Positions 17,149-26,481 of a stretch of 64,000 nt of DNA are shown here, piece by piece. This DNA comes from an uncultured Corynebacterium sp. GTDB lineage: Bacteria; Actinomycetota; Actinomycetes; Mycobacteriales; Mycobacteriaceae. The stretch's first letter is position 1, and each line of letters opens with the position of its first letter. The position numbers and the translations under genes are program-made. The stretch covers positions 1 to 64,000 of the forward strand of contig CALUCD010000003.1 in NCBI GenBank assembly GCA_943914465.1, given 5' to 3'. The notes beneath the pieces were generated by a model. The model did no database searches. It was not told the origin of the DNA and saw only the letters and a list, made by a program, of their open reading frames with translations.

Positions 17149-17436
17149 ATGGCTTACGATGCGCACCCAGAAAACACGCCTGGTGGGCCGAGCGTGAAAG
17201 ATGGCGAGCTATACCAGCGGCTGCGCGAGGAGGGGAACTCCAAGTCGAAGGCGGCGGCGATTGCGAATGCGGCAGCGAAGCAAGGACGCGGGGAAGTCGG
17301 CAAACGTGGAGGCCGGTCAGGCAGCTACGAAGACTGGACGAAAGAGGAGCTCTACTCCCGAGCTCAAGAGCTTGAGATTGCCGGGCGCTCAACGATGACT
17401 AGAGATGAGCTGATTGAGGCGCTGCGTGAGGGCTGA
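17149..17436 (+). CDS. Small protein with DUF7218-like and Rho-N/SAP-like C-terminal motif
   Basis: A 95-residue hydrophilic protein. The first half (GGPSVKDGELYQRLREEGNS, then SKAAAIANAAA) resembles actinobacterial DUF7218 proteins. The second half (YEDWTKEELYSRAQELEIAG followed by STMTRDELIEALR) has the two-helix pattern of Rho termination factor N-terminal or SAP domains, which bind nucleic acid. A TAAGCT hexamer lies seven bases before the ATG, so it may also be leaderless. It overlaps the thiE start by 11 bp. Function unknown. Confidence 0.75.
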   Translation: MAYDAHPENTPGGPSVKDGELYQRLREEGNSKSKAAAIANAAAKQGRGEVGKRGGRSGSYEDWTKEELYSRAQELEIAGRSTMTRDELIEALREG

Positions 17437-18130
17437 CCTCGACCTTCGTTGCTATTTTGTCACCGGTGCCGGCGACGCGGTTCGCGTGGTTGAACGTGCC
17501 AAGCAGGCAGCCGCAGGAGGCGCTGGAGTCATTCAAGTTCGTTCAAAACCCATCACCGCCCGCGAGTTGTATGCGCTCACGAACGCGGTCACTTGCGCCG
17601 TCGCCGCGATTAACCCCCGCACGCGCGTGCTTGTCGACGACAGGTTAGACATCGCGCTGGCCCTTCGCGATAGCGGAGTTGCCGGGGTTCACCTGGGCCA
17701 AGACGATATCGACGTCGCCGTAGCGCGACAGCTGCTCGGACCGGAAGCGGTCATTGGCCTGACCACCGGCACGAAAGCGTTGGTGCAGGCGGCGAACCAC
17801 GTCGCTGATGTCATTGACTACATCGGCTGTGGGCCATTTCGCGCAACCCCAACGAAAGACTCCGGTCGCCCACCAATTGGGCTCAGCGGGTACCCAGAAC
17901 TAGTCGCAGCATCGACGGTACCGCTCGTTGCTATCGGTGATGTGACCAGTCAGGACGCGTACGACCTTGGGCGAGCCGGTGTGGACGGGTGTGCAATCGT
18001 CCGCGGCATCATGCACGCTGATAACCCTCAAGCCTACGTGGAGCGAGTCCTCGCTGAGTTCGATCGTGGCCGTGCCTGCCGTGTCCACCGCACCTCTGCC
18101 GCACCGCCTCCGCACCTCGGTAGGCTTTGA
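17426..18130 (+). CDS. thiE: Thiamine-phosphate synthase ThiE
   Basis: A 234-residue TIM-barrel enzyme that joins hydroxymethylpyrimidine diphosphate with thiazole phosphate to make thiamine phosphate. Recognisable are GAGVIQVRSKPIT, LVDDRLDIALA, GVHLGQDD, DYIGCGPFRATPTKDSG and VPLVAIGDV. The GTG start lies inside the end of the preceding small gene. It begins a tight run thiE-thiO-thiS-thiG. The C-terminal 20 residues (after about 215) are Arg/Pro-rich and not part of the barrel. I saw no TPP riboswitch upstream. Confidence 0.94.
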   Translation: MRADLDLRCYFVTGAGDAVRVVERAKQAAAGGAGVIQVRSKPITARELYALTNAVTCAVAAINPRTRVLVDDRLDIALALRDSGVAGVHLGQDDIDVAVARQLLGPEAVIGLTTGTKALVQAANHVADVIDYIGCGPFRATPTKDSGRPPIGLSGYPELVAASTVPLVAIGDVTSQDAYDLGRAGVDGCAIVRGIMHADNPQAYVERVLAEFDRGRACRVHRTSAAPPPHLGRL

Positions 18131-18133
18131 GGG

Positions 18134-19225
18134 GTGAAGGTCTCAGTTGTCGGCGCGGGTGTAATTGGACTGGCTACCGCACTTACCCTCGCAGACCGCG
18201 GGCACACCGTGACCATCTACGATCCGAACCCCGCCAAGGGAGCCTCGTATCACGCTGGTGGAATGCTCGCGCCCACCGCCGAGGTGGTGTACAAACAAGA
18301 GCCGCTCTTTCCGCTGATGCAAGCCGCGGCGGCTTGGTACCCGGAGCTGATTGACCTGACGCGGCGCTATACCGACAAGCCCACTGGCTACCGCACCGAT
18401 GGGACCTTAGTTGTCGCCGGGGATCGCGCCGACAGCACGCACCTAGATCAGCTCCGCGCCTACCAGCACATGCACGGGATGGAGGTCGAACGCCTCACCA
18501 CCCGGCAGGCACGCGGCCTGGAGCCTGCGCTGTCTCCGGCGCTCGCTGGCGCGGTAGCGATTGACGGCGACCATCAGCTGCAGCCGAGGGCATTTACCCT
18601 TGCGCTCATTGATGCCGCGCGCAATGCCGCTGTCTCATTGCGTACCCAGCAGGTCCACGACGTAGGTACCTTGGACGCGGACCAGGTTGTTCTCGCAGCC
18701 GGTCTGGGTGCGGCGAACGTGACCGGGTGGTACGCCGGAGCGGCGCCCCTTGCGTTGCGGCCGGTCTACGGCGACATCTTGCACCTGCGCGTGCCTGAGC
18801 ACCAATATCCACTGCTCACACGCGTCATCCGTGGATTTGTGCGAGACCGCGCGGTGTACCTCATTCCGCGCGAGGATCGAGCGCTCACGATTGGCGCCAC
18901 GAGCCGGGAAGACGGGCGCGAGGCACCCCAGGTTCAGGGCGTTCACCAGCTGTTGAGCGACGCGATCGAACTGTGCCCGGGTATAGAGGATTGCGATTTC
19001 ATCGAAGCCACGGTCGGCGCGCGTCCGGGTACCCCAGATGACCTGCCGTACCTCGGAAGGGTCAATGACCGGGTGGTTGTGAGCACCGGGTATTTCCGGC
19101 ACGGGATCTTGCTGGCCTCACTCGCAGCTCGCTGCGGTGCGGACCTGGTGGAACACACAGCACCGCCGATTACGCTCGAGGCGTGTGACCCACTGCGTCA
19201 CAGCGCATCATTACCCGCACAATAA
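18134..19225 (+). CDS. thiO: Glycine oxidase ThiO
   Basis: A 363-residue FAD-dependent oxidase of the D-amino-acid-oxidase fold. It oxidises glycine to the imine used to build the thiazole ring. The N-terminal dinucleotide motif is VVGAGVIGLATALTLADRGH and the C-terminal FAD motif includes GYFRHGILLA. ATVGARPGTPDDLPYLG is typical of ThiO. Start is a GTG four bases after the thiE stop. It lies immediately before thiS and thiG, matching the thiazole pathway. Confidence 0.94.
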   Translation: MKVSVVGAGVIGLATALTLADRGHTVTIYDPNPAKGASYHAGGMLAPTAEVVYKQEPLFPLMQAAAAWYPELIDLTRRYTDKPTGYRTDGTLVVAGDRADSTHLDQLRAYQHMHGMEVERLTTRQARGLEPALSPALAGAVAIDGDHQLQPRAFTLALIDAARNAAVSLRTQQVHDVGTLDADQVVLAAGLGAANVTGWYAGAAPLALRPVYGDILHLRVPEHQYPLLTRVIRGFVRDRAVYLIPREDRALTIGATSREDGREAPQVQGVHQLLSDAIELCPGIEDCDFIEATVGARPGTPDDLPYLGRVNDRVVVSTGYFRHGILLASLAARCGADLVEHTAPPITLEACDPLRHSASLPAQ

Positions 19226-19250
19226 TCAAGCGAAATTGAAGGAGGCACAG

Positions 19251-19463
19251 ATGACGATCACGATGATCACAGTCAACGGCGAGACACACGAGACTACTGC
19301 CGGTAGCGTGCACGCGCTATTGACAGAAGTACTCGGAGAAGCCCCCGCGGCCGGCACCGCGGTAGCTATCAACGGTGATGTCGTACCACAATCCGCATGG
19401 TCGACCACCAGCGTTACGGCGGGTGATGCGGTGGACATTCTGACCGCGGTCCAGGGCGGCTAA
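19251..19463 (+). CDS. thiS: Sulfur carrier protein ThiS
   Basis: A 70-residue ubiquitin-like sulfur carrier. It ends in the essential Gly-Gly (TAVQGG), which ThiF adenylates and which then carries the thiocarboxylate used by ThiG. A strong AAGGAGG precedes the ATG. The gene is 2 bp from thiG. Length and the C-terminal motif are normal for the family. Confidence 0.95.
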   Translation: MTITMITVNGETHETTAGSVHALLTEVLGEAPAAGTAVAINGDVVPQSAWSTTSVTAGDAVDILTAVQGG

Positions 19464-19465
19464 TC

Positions 19466-20257
19466 GTGTTTGAGATCGATGATCGCCGATTTGATTCCCA
19501 CCTCATCATGGGTACCGGGGGCTCGAGCTCGATGGATATGCTCGAAAAAGCGCTCGTCGCGTCGGGCACCCAGCTGACCACGGTGGCAATGCGGCGACAT
19601 AGCGCCACCGCGTCCTCTGGTGAGTCCGTTTTTCAACTGCTGCAGCGCTTGAACATCGAGCCACTTCCCAATACCGCAGGCTGCCGCACTGCGCGCGACG
19701 CGGTGATCACCGCCAAGCTCGCCCGGGAAGCGCTCGGCACCAGCTGGGTCAAACTCGAAGTCATCGCTGATGATCGCACGCTTCTTCCAGATGTTGTCGA
19801 AACCATTGACGCATGCGAGCTCTTGGTAGCTGAAGGCTTTACCGTCCTCGCCTACACCTCTGATGACCCGGTAGCGGCGCAGCGTCTTGAGGATGTGGGT
19901 GCGACTGCCGTGATGCCGCTCGGAGCTCCTATCGGTACAGGCCTTGGCATTTTGAATCCGCACAATATCGAGCTCATTTGTTCGCGCGCGCACGTACCCG
20001 TGCTTATCGACGCGGGTGTCGGCACCGCATCCGACGCCACCCTCGCCATGGAGCTCGGCTGCTCGGGAGTGCTGCTCGCTTCGGCGGTGAATCGGTGCCA
20101 GGATCCCGAATCCATGGCACGCGCAATGAAACTCGCGGTCGAGGCGGGCTGGCTGGCGGTACAAGCAGGAAGGATTCCCAGACGGGAGCACGCGGTCGCG
20201 TCGACAAGCTTTACGGGCATTGCAAGCTGGGATGAATGGGCCGACGCGGTGCTCTAG
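19466..20257 (+). CDS. thiG: Thiazole synthase ThiG
   Basis: A 263-residue TIM-barrel enzyme that forms the thiazole phosphate ring from deoxyxylulose phosphate, dehydroglycine and ThiS thiocarboxylate. Landmarks are LIMGTGG near the start, LPNTAGCRTARDAV, WVKLEVI (the Schiff-base lysine region), VMPLGAPIGTGLG and VPVLIDAGVGTASDA. The start is a GTG two bases after the thiS stop. In many actinobacteria thiF follows directly; here an opposing transporter gene intervenes. Confidence 0.96.
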   Translation: MFEIDDRRFDSHLIMGTGGSSSMDMLEKALVASGTQLTTVAMRRHSATASSGESVFQLLQRLNIEPLPNTAGCRTARDAVITAKLAREALGTSWVKLEVIADDRTLLPDVVETIDACELLVAEGFTVLAYTSDDPVAAQRLEDVGATAVMPLGAPIGTGLGILNPHNIELICSRAHVPVLIDAGVGTASDATLAMELGCSGVLLASAVNRCQDPESMARAMKLAVEAGWLAVQAGRIPRREHAVASTSFTGIASWDEWADAVL

Positions 20258-20276
20258 GCGCTCCCCTCAGCTCGCG

Positions 20277-22058
20277 CTATTTACGCTCAGCCCGTCTGTC
20301 GGCAGAAGTATCACTCGCCGTGGCTTCCCACGTGTCGTCCACTTCCCCGCCGACCGCCAGGTCTCCCTCTACAATGAGCGATTCGCTCAACCGCCAGGAG
20401 CCCTCCTCATGGTCGTACTCCAGCTCAGGGCGCTCCAATTCGTTGCCTTCGGCGTCATATCCAGGGGCTGGCTTATTCTCGCCTTCTTCCAGCTTCTCGG
20501 CGGTATCAGTCTTCTCCCACGCGCGGGTGCGCACACGCCGCGCTGCCGCCGAATCATCGCCCATAGCTTTGACCAGGGAGAACATCATGATGAAGTAGGT
20601 GATGAAGAACGGCAGCGCGATGATGATCACGACCTCTTGCAGCGCCTGAATTCCCGAGTCGTTGATAAACAACAACGCCGTGGTGACAACGCCGACCGCC
20701 ACAACCCAGCCAACCCGGTAGTACACGGGAGTTTTGTTCTCTTCCCCGGAGGCGTACATATCCATCACCATCGCGGCAGAATCCATGGAGGTGACAAAGT
20801 AGAGCACGATCACCGCGAGCGCGACAGCACCGGTGACAGCGTAAAACGGGTACTGGGCCAACAGGGTGAATAGCGCCCTTGGTGTCTCGCCGTCCTCAAC
20901 TACCGGGCCCGTCAATGCCCCAGGATCTTTCGCCTCAACATCCATCGCAGCTCGGCCAAAGATCGAAAACCACACCATGTCGAACACCGTTGGAAGCAAA
21001 ATTGTCCCGCCGATGAATTCGCGCACCGTGCGACCGCGTGAGATACGGGCAAAGAACATTCCCACAAACGGGGACCAACAGATCGTCCATGCCCAGTAGA
21101 ACGCAGTCCACGTGGCATGCCAACCCGGATTGTCATTGTAGGAATCCACCCAGAACATCAGCTCAGGCAACGACCGCGCGTAGATGCCGAACGATTCCGT
21201 GATTTGTCCGAACAACTGCAGGGTCGGGCCGGCGAAGAGGACGAAGAACATCAACAGGACTGTGCCGACGATGTTGAGATTCGACAGCAGTTTGACGCCC
21301 TTGTCCAACCCGGTGGCTACCGAGATACTTGCGGCGACAGTGATCGCGAGAATGATGCCAAGCTGAACTGGAGTAACCAGCGGCACATTCCATAGAATGT
21401 TCAGCCCAGCGGAAATCTGCAGCACCCCAAGCCCCACCGACACCGCGAGGCCGAAGACCGTACCGACGATACCGAGTGCGTCGATAAGCTTGCCGGGTGC
21501 TTCGTATACCTTGCCTTTGAGCAGCGGCGAGAAGATCGATGAGAGCCGCGCCGGCATTTTCCGCTTGTACACAAAGTATCCAATGGCCAGGCCTGGCAGC
21601 GCGAAAATGACCCACATGTGGATGCCGAAGTGGTAATAGGTGAACTCGAACGCTTGCACGATCGCTGCTCTGCTCATTGGCTCGAGATCACCGCGCGGGG
21701 GGCTGTACGCGTGATGCAAGGGTTCGGCGGCACCCCAGAACATGAGCGTTGCGCCCATGCCAGCGGCGAAGAGCATCGCAAACCATACCGGGTAGGAGTA
21801 CTCGGGTTCATCATTATCATCACCCAACCGGAGATTGCCGTAGCGAGACACGAAGATAACGATTAGGTAGATAAAGACCGCCGATACTCCTCCGATATAC
21901 ATCCAGGCCAGGTTGTCCATCAACAGGCCTGAAATGCTGGAGTAGAGCTGGCGTGCCCGATCCCCAAACGCAATGGTCAAGGTAACAAAAGCGAGGATGA
22001 ATCCGAGCGCCGACCAAAAGATCAGCGGGTCAGATTTCAGGCCGCGTCTGCGAGCCAT
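20277..22058 (-). CDS. BCCT family betaine/choline/carnitine-type transporter
   Basis: About 593 residues with twelve membrane helices of the LeuT-like fold, a sodium- or proton-coupled importer of quaternary amines or other compatible solutes. Key segments are AAGMGATLMFWGAAEPLHH in the unwound helix, the tryptophan-rich WTAFYWAWTICWSPFVGMF and TSMDSAAMVMDMYAS. The GMGAT segment differs from the GMGIG of glycine-betaine carriers, so substrate preference may differ. The last 100 residues are a hydrophilic acidic tail, as in osmosensing corynebacterial BCCT carriers. It runs opposite to the thi genes and splits thiG from thiF. Confidence 0.92.
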   Translation of the reverse strand: MARRRGLKSDPLIFWSALGFILAFVTLTIAFGDRARQLYSSISGLLMDNLAWMYIGGVSAVFIYLIVIFVSRYGNLRLGDDNDEPEYSYPVWFAMLFAAGMGATLMFWGAAEPLHHAYSPPRGDLEPMSRAAIVQAFEFTYYHFGIHMWVIFALPGLAIGYFVYKRKMPARLSSIFSPLLKGKVYEAPGKLIDALGIVGTVFGLAVSVGLGVLQISAGLNILWNVPLVTPVQLGIILAITVAASISVATGLDKGVKLLSNLNIVGTVLLMFFVLFAGPTLQLFGQITESFGIYARSLPELMFWVDSYNDNPGWHATWTAFYWAWTICWSPFVGMFFARISRGRTVREFIGGTILLPTVFDMVWFSIFGRAAMDVEAKDPGALTGPVVEDGETPRALFTLLAQYPFYAVTGAVALAVIVLYFVTSMDSAAMVMDMYASGEENKTPVYYRVGWVVAVGVVTTALLFINDSGIQALQEVVIIIALPFFITYFIMMFSLVKAMGDDSAAARRVRTRAWEKTDTAEKLEEGENKPAPGYDAEGNELERPELEYDHEEGSWRLSESLIVEGDLAVGGEVDDTWEATASDTSADRRAERK

Positions 22059-22096
22059 AGGAAAATCCAATCTGTATCGGCGAGGGACCAGAAAAC

Positions 22097-22102
22097 TAGG
22101 AT
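22097..22102 (+). promoter_or_regulatory. -10 box of a predicted leaderless promoter for thiF
   Basis: TAGGAT lies seven bases before the thiF ATG, with no ribosome binding site between them. This is the geometry of a leaderless transcript and gives thiF its own promoter, which it needs because the opposing transporter gene separates it from thiG. Confidence 0.5.
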
Positions 22103-22109
22103 AGCGCGT

Positions 22110-23252
22110 ATGGCCCCTCCCGTATCTGCCCTACCCCACGAAGAGCTCGAACGCACCGCCCGCCAGCTCAACCTTCCCGGGTTCGGATTGGCTGAGCAAG
22201 AACGCCTCCACTTTGCACACGTGCTGGTTATCGGCGCAGGAGGCCTGGGCTGCCCGATCCTGCAAGCACTCGCCGCCGCCGGTGTTGGAGAAATCACAGT
22301 GTTCGACGATGACGATATCGCCTTGAGCAACCTCCACCGCCAGATCCTGTTCGGACAGGCCGATATCGGCCGCCCGAAGGTCGCGGTGGCCGCGGAGCGA
22401 TTGCGACAGATTCAGCCGTCCATAGTGGTCCACCCGATTGCAGAGCGCCTGACGGCAACAACGATTCTCGAACGCATCGAGGGCATCAGTTTGCTTATCG
22501 ACGCCACCGATACCTTCACCACCAAATTCCTCGCTGCCGACGCGGCCGAGATCACCGGCACTCCCCTCGTGTGGGGCTCTGTCCTTCGTTTTCGTGGCGA
22601 TGTTGCACTCTGGTGGTCCGGGCCAGGCGCACCTCATGGCGGGGTGGGCTTGCGCGATCTCTATCCAGTTCAACCGCACCCGGAATCATCACCCGACTGC
22701 GCGACAGCGGGCGTCCTTGGCGTCACCACCAGCGTCATCGGAGGCCTCATGGCGACCGAAGCGATTAAGTTTATCGCCGGGATTTGCGAGAGCGGTAGCA
22801 AGCACGACCAGGTTGGTCGCCTGCATAGCTACGACGCCCTAGGAACCACCCTGCGCAGCTATCGAGTGGCCCGTGATCCCGCACGCGCCCCCGTCACCAG
22901 CCCCGGATCGTACGAGACCGCATGTGCCGCTCTGTCCTCAGGAGCGGAACACGCCGGCGAGGACCTCATTGACGCCCTCGCCGCTGGAGAGGCGTACCCC
23001 CTCGACGTCCGCGAATTACACGAGAAGCTACTCCTGGACTTGCCCTACGCAGGGGCACACCTGCCGATGAGCGAGATTGCGAGCGCTGAAACGACAATCA
23101 CCACGTTGCCTGCAGGCGACGTGGTGGTGTACTGCGCGGCTGGATCCAGGTCCGCCGCATTTGTGAAGCAATTCCGCGATTTTGCGGCGGGCCTTGGAAT
23201 CACCTTGCATTCCCTGCCCGGAGGGGCCAATCGCTGGGGCCGCGCCCAGTAG
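22110..23252 (+). CDS. thiF: ThiF/MoeB-type adenylyltransferase with C-terminal rhodanese domain
   Basis: A 380-residue E1-like enzyme. Residues about 30-260 hold the adenylation domain: VIGAGGLGCPILQALAAAGV, DDDDIALSNLHRQ and the cysteine-containing SSPDCATAGVLGV. The C-terminal 100 residues form a rhodanese domain with the persulfide loop YCAAGSRSA. The enzyme would adenylate the C-terminal glycine of ThiS and help transfer sulfur; related MoeB/MoeZ proteins do the same for MoaD. I call it thiF from its position after thiE-O-S-G, but dual use with molybdopterin synthesis is possible. The zinc CxxC pairs of MoeB are not obvious. Confidence 0.88.
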   Translation: MAPPVSALPHEELERTARQLNLPGFGLAEQERLHFAHVLVIGAGGLGCPILQALAAAGVGEITVFDDDDIALSNLHRQILFGQADIGRPKVAVAAERLRQIQPSIVVHPIAERLTATTILERIEGISLLIDATDTFTTKFLAADAAEITGTPLVWGSVLRFRGDVALWWSGPGAPHGGVGLRDLYPVQPHPESSPDCATAGVLGVTTSVIGGLMATEAIKFIAGICESGSKHDQVGRLHSYDALGTTLRSYRVARDPARAPVTSPGSYETACAALSSGAEHAGEDLIDALAAGEAYPLDVRELHEKLLLDLPYAGAHLPMSEIASAETTITTLPAGDVVVYCAAGSRSAAFVKQFRDFAAGLGITLHSLPGGANRWGRAQ

Positions 23253-23300
23253 CTTCAGATAGGCGCAACGAGCCCCAGTAGAGCACCACTGAACGGAGCC

Positions 23301-26300
23301 CTACTCCACCGTGGCGAAGTAGTCCTTGACGTGATAGTAGGACTGCTTGAGCCGATCTTCGCTCTCTGGCAGATCCCATTTTTCCCAGTTGTAGCGGTGT
23401 GCGGGTGGGATCACATTTGCGTCGGGTGGGGTGGGTGGCAGGGTCTGTTTCGCCTCGTCCCCCTCAACGAACATGAAGCTCAAACCAATATCCTCAATGA
23501 ACTCACTGTCATATATAGAGATGTTCTCGACTATGTCGCCAGTGACTTCCTTCTGGCTCGGGTCGCGAAAGCTCAGCAGCAGCCACGGAATACGCACCTC
23601 AAGCTTGGTGCCATCAGCCGACCACGCATAATCAGCCAACGAATCATACTCCGGCGACTCCGGATTCCCATTGCCCTCACGCAACTTACCCGTCTCATAC
23701 TCCTCAAACGGAAGCCGTTCTCCGGTCTCACGGTTGAGAATTGACTGGTTCAACACATACCTCACCGGAACGAACTCGCCCGTGTTCTTCGGGTACATAT
23801 CGTCCGGGTAATCAAGGAAATCGTAGAGGTAGCCGTAGAAGAATTGGTGGATGTCGTAGTACGGGTCGACCAGGACTCGTGCCTGATCGTTTTTCTCCAT
23901 CGAAATCATGAAATCAGCAGCATCCGAACTGTTGACATCCAACTGATTAATCGTGGTATTGCCCTGATCCTGCAACGTATCAACCAACGCCACCGGGTAT
24001 CCACCCGCCGGCGCATTCTCCGCTACATCAAACCGCAAATACAAATACCGCTCATCATTATCCACATACACCTCACGAATCGGATCATCCGGACCCTCCG
24101 CGGTATACAACGGCGGCACCTGCCACTCACCCACATCACCATCAACTTTGACCTTCAACGTGTCAAAGCTCAACAACCCAAACTGCTGCTCACTAGTTTG
24201 CGCATTCGACCAATACGGACGCCGGTTCGGATTATCAAAGTCCATCGTGTTCCACGTGCGCTTAAACCACTCATCCTGCCACGTGAAAATCAACCCACCC
24301 ATGTAGTTGGTATCCAGCATGTCCTCAAACATGCGCTGAATGAACTCACCCTGCTCTTTCTCACTGACCATGCCCTGATGCATCCCCATCGGACCAGTAT
24401 GCGTCCGACCCCGCGACGTCGGCACACCGAACTCCGCCACCAACACCGGCATCTCATGCACCGAACGCAACTCCGCCAAATACCCGTGATACGTATTCGA
24501 CTCCCCACGCTGATCCTTCGCATTCACATACTTTTGATCCATCTGCATGAAATCCGGGTAATACGGATACACATGGTACGAAGCGAACTGACCCACATCA
24601 TTCATAATCGCCTTCGTATGAATATGATTCGGATTCACCTCAGAAATGTCCTCCTTATTGGAGTCATCTGACGGGTGGTGGAGGATGTCAGTCGTGACCC
24701 AGTTCGTGAAACTCATCGGCCGGACCTCGTTATACTTCGAGATCTCATAATTAGTCGTGAACTCCATCTGCGACGCTAACCAATGCTCAAACGGGCTCGC
24801 CTCCTCAGTGAAGTAATACTGACCATCAAACTGACCAGCATCTTGATGCTTCTCATTGGTGCCCTGGACCATAAACGGATCCCACTCCGTACCAAGCACC
24901 CACCCAGCAACATAATCAGACACATCAGTGACATACACACCCGAAGAATGCCCAGGCACATCCGCCACCAACGCATTGCCATGCAACGCGTCTACAACAT
25001 GCTCAATCTCCTGCCGGAAACCCTCCACCGCCTCAGCATGGAACGCATCCGCATCCCCAGTAATCCACTCCTCATTAATCCACACCCCATGCAGCACATA
25101 AATCTTCTGCTCATGCTGCGCGTTATAGTTCGCTAACGCACGATAAAACCCAGGCGGATGCAACGTATACACACGAATCGTGTTCGCGTTCATCTCCCCA
25201 ATCGCCTGAAACCACGAAAAATACTCCTGCTCCGAAATCGCAGCCTCACCAGGAAAATACCCCGGCGACGCCATACCAATATTGACACCCTTAATCGTCA
25301 TCGGCACAAACTTGCCATCAACTTTGACCTCAAGCCGATCAATATCAGCAGCCACCCGCGCCGGATACTGCACACCCTGCGAACTATCCCGATTCGCCAC
25401 AGCGAACTCCGCACCATCATGCTCACTAAAGTCCGCATGCAACCGCAAACTCTGACTCATAATCGGGAAAAACGAGTTCCAATAAAAACTAGTCGAGCTA
25501 TAACGCTCAAACATCGAATACAAACGCTGAATCCCCTGAAACTGATACACCTCAGGAATAGCCTCACCCTGACTAAACGTCCCCGCCAAATACACACGAT
25601 TCGACGCACCACTACGCGCCAACGTCACCGCAGGAATCTGCTCAGGAAGACCATTTTGCGCAAACACCTCCTTCAACTCATCAGTCAAAGGAAGATCAAA
25701 CGAATACAACGTCTCCGCATTCTGACGCGGCTCAACAATGTCAAACCACCCCGCATACGACGCCGCAAGATCCTCAAACCCACGCTCCTTGGCATACTCA
25801 CTCGCCACCAAGCTCAACGCCACATCCTGCGACCCATCACCCAACTCAACAACAACAGCCTTCTCCTCATTGCTGTTATTGAGCACAAGCCCAGGCCCCG
25901 AATAATCCCACTCACCACCCAGATTCGTAAACACCTTCTCCGGAATCGCCGGATTATCCCGATCCGACAAATCAGGCACAAACAACCCCGACCAGTTCGT
26001 CGAATCCACACCCAAATCCTGCGAAATCAACTGAGACAACTCACCAGACTCCGCGTTATGAATCACCCCATACTCCGCAAACAACAAACTCGGACCATTT
26101 TGATCAATGTTCATCTTCACCCGATTCCACTGATCAGTCGACGTCTCAAAACCATCCTCAGTCGACACAAACACCGAATCAAAACGCTTCATCTCATCAA
26201 TCGAATAATCCACATCCTGAGCGGAGACGAGGTCTGGATCGGCTTTCGCGTACTTAAAAAAGTAGTTTGCACCACTATCTTTCGGTGCCCCCTCAGAGCG

Positions 26301-26411
26301 GTTGTCCAGTACCAGCGCATGGTCGAAATAGGTTGACTTCACCCCCCACACCAACACCGGCACAAGCAGGAAGAGGGCTATCAAAGCCACCATTGAAAAC
26401 AGTTTTCTCAC
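23301..26411 (-). CDS. Membrane-anchored glycosidase-like protein, paralogue 1
   Basis: A 1036-residue protein. Residues 1-25 are an uncleaved signal anchor (VRKLFSMVALIALFLLVPVL). Residues about 30-340 form an alpha/beta region resembling the domain that precedes or follows some glycosidase barrels. Residues about 372-735 look like a TIM barrel (IKGVNIGMASPGYF, NTIRVYTLHPPGFY) with acid/base candidate E509 (LGTEWDP) and nucleophile candidate E660 (VLVAEFGVP). From about 757, VDGDVGEW starts a CBM9-like carbohydrate-binding domain. The GTG start matches paralogue 2 in position and context (AAGGTGG upstream). It probably trims or modifies an extracellular polysaccharide made by the adjacent glycosyltransferase. 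No established family name is claimed. Confidence 0.8.
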   Translation of the reverse strand: MRKLFSMVALIALFLLVPVLVWGVKSTYFDHALVLDNRSEGAPKDSGANYFFKYAKADPDLVSAQDVDYSIDEMKRFDSVFVSTEDGFETSTDQWNRVKMNIDQNGPSLLFAEYGVIHNAESGELSQLISQDLGVDSTNWSGLFVPDLSDRDNPAIPEKVFTNLGGEWDYSGPGLVLNNSNEEKAVVVELGDGSQDVALSLVASEYAKERGFEDLAASYAGWFDIVEPRQNAETLYSFDLPLTDELKEVFAQNGLPEQIPAVTLARSGASNRVYLAGTFSQGEAIPEVYQFQGIQRLYSMFERYSSTSFYWNSFFPIMSQSLRLHADFSEHDGAEFAVANRDSSQGVQYPARVAADIDRLEVKVDGKFVPMTIKGVNIGMASPGYFPGEAAISEQEYFSWFQAIGEMNANTIRVYTLHPPGFYRALANYNAQHEQKIYVLHGVWINEEWITGDADAFHAEAVEGFRQEIEHVVDALHGNALVADVPGHSSGVYVTDVSDYVAGWVLGTEWDPFMVQGTNEKHQDAGQFDGQYYFTEEASPFEHWLASQMEFTTNYEISKYNEVRPMSFTNWVTTDILHHPSDDSNKEDISEVNPNHIHTKAIMNDVGQFASYHVYPYYPDFMQMDQKYVNAKDQRGESNTYHGYLAELRSVHEMPVLVAEFGVPTSRGRTHTGPMGMHQGMVSEKEQGEFIQRMFEDMLDTNYMGGLIFTWQDEWFKRTWNTMDFDNPNRRPYWSNAQTSEQQFGLLSFDTLKVKVDGDVGEWQVPPLYTAEGPDDPIREVYVDNDERYLYLRFDVAENAPAGGYPVALVDTLQDQGNTTINQLDVNSSDAADFMISMEKNDQARVLVDPYYDIHQFFYGYLYDFLDYPDDMYPKNTGEFVPVRYVLNQSILNRETGERLPFEEYETGKLREGNGNPESPEYDSLADYAWSADGTKLEVRIPWLLLSFRDPSQKEVTGDIVENISIYDSEFIEDIGLSFMFVEGDEAKQTLPPTPPDANVIPPAHRYNWEKWDLPESEDRLKQSYYHVKDYFATVE
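23372..26366. repeat. 2995-bp direct repeat, copy 1
   Basis: This tract matches 26854-29848 at a constant offset of 3482 bp. The encoded proteins (residues 16-1013) are identical, and every nucleotide stretch I compared at both ends and in the interior matched. Similarity drops abruptly at both borders, although the genes remain homologous beyond them. Confidence 0.93.
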
Positions 26412-26481
26412 AAGACCACCTTCGGTTCGGACGCGTGAACGACCCTTCGGCACAAGATGCCCCGGATACTGCGGCTAATAA

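Noticed and set aside
23844..24671. 275-codon plus-strand frame opposite the glycosidase-like gene, repeated at 27326-28153
   Set aside because: Same codon-bias artefact.
25158..26336. 392-codon plus-strand open frame opposite paralogue 1 (and its twin at 28640-29818), rich in Arg, His, Ile, Thr
   Set aside because: It is the complement of a gene with strong G/T-ending codons, which removes stop codons from the other strand. Composition is not protein-like and there is no binding site or family signal.
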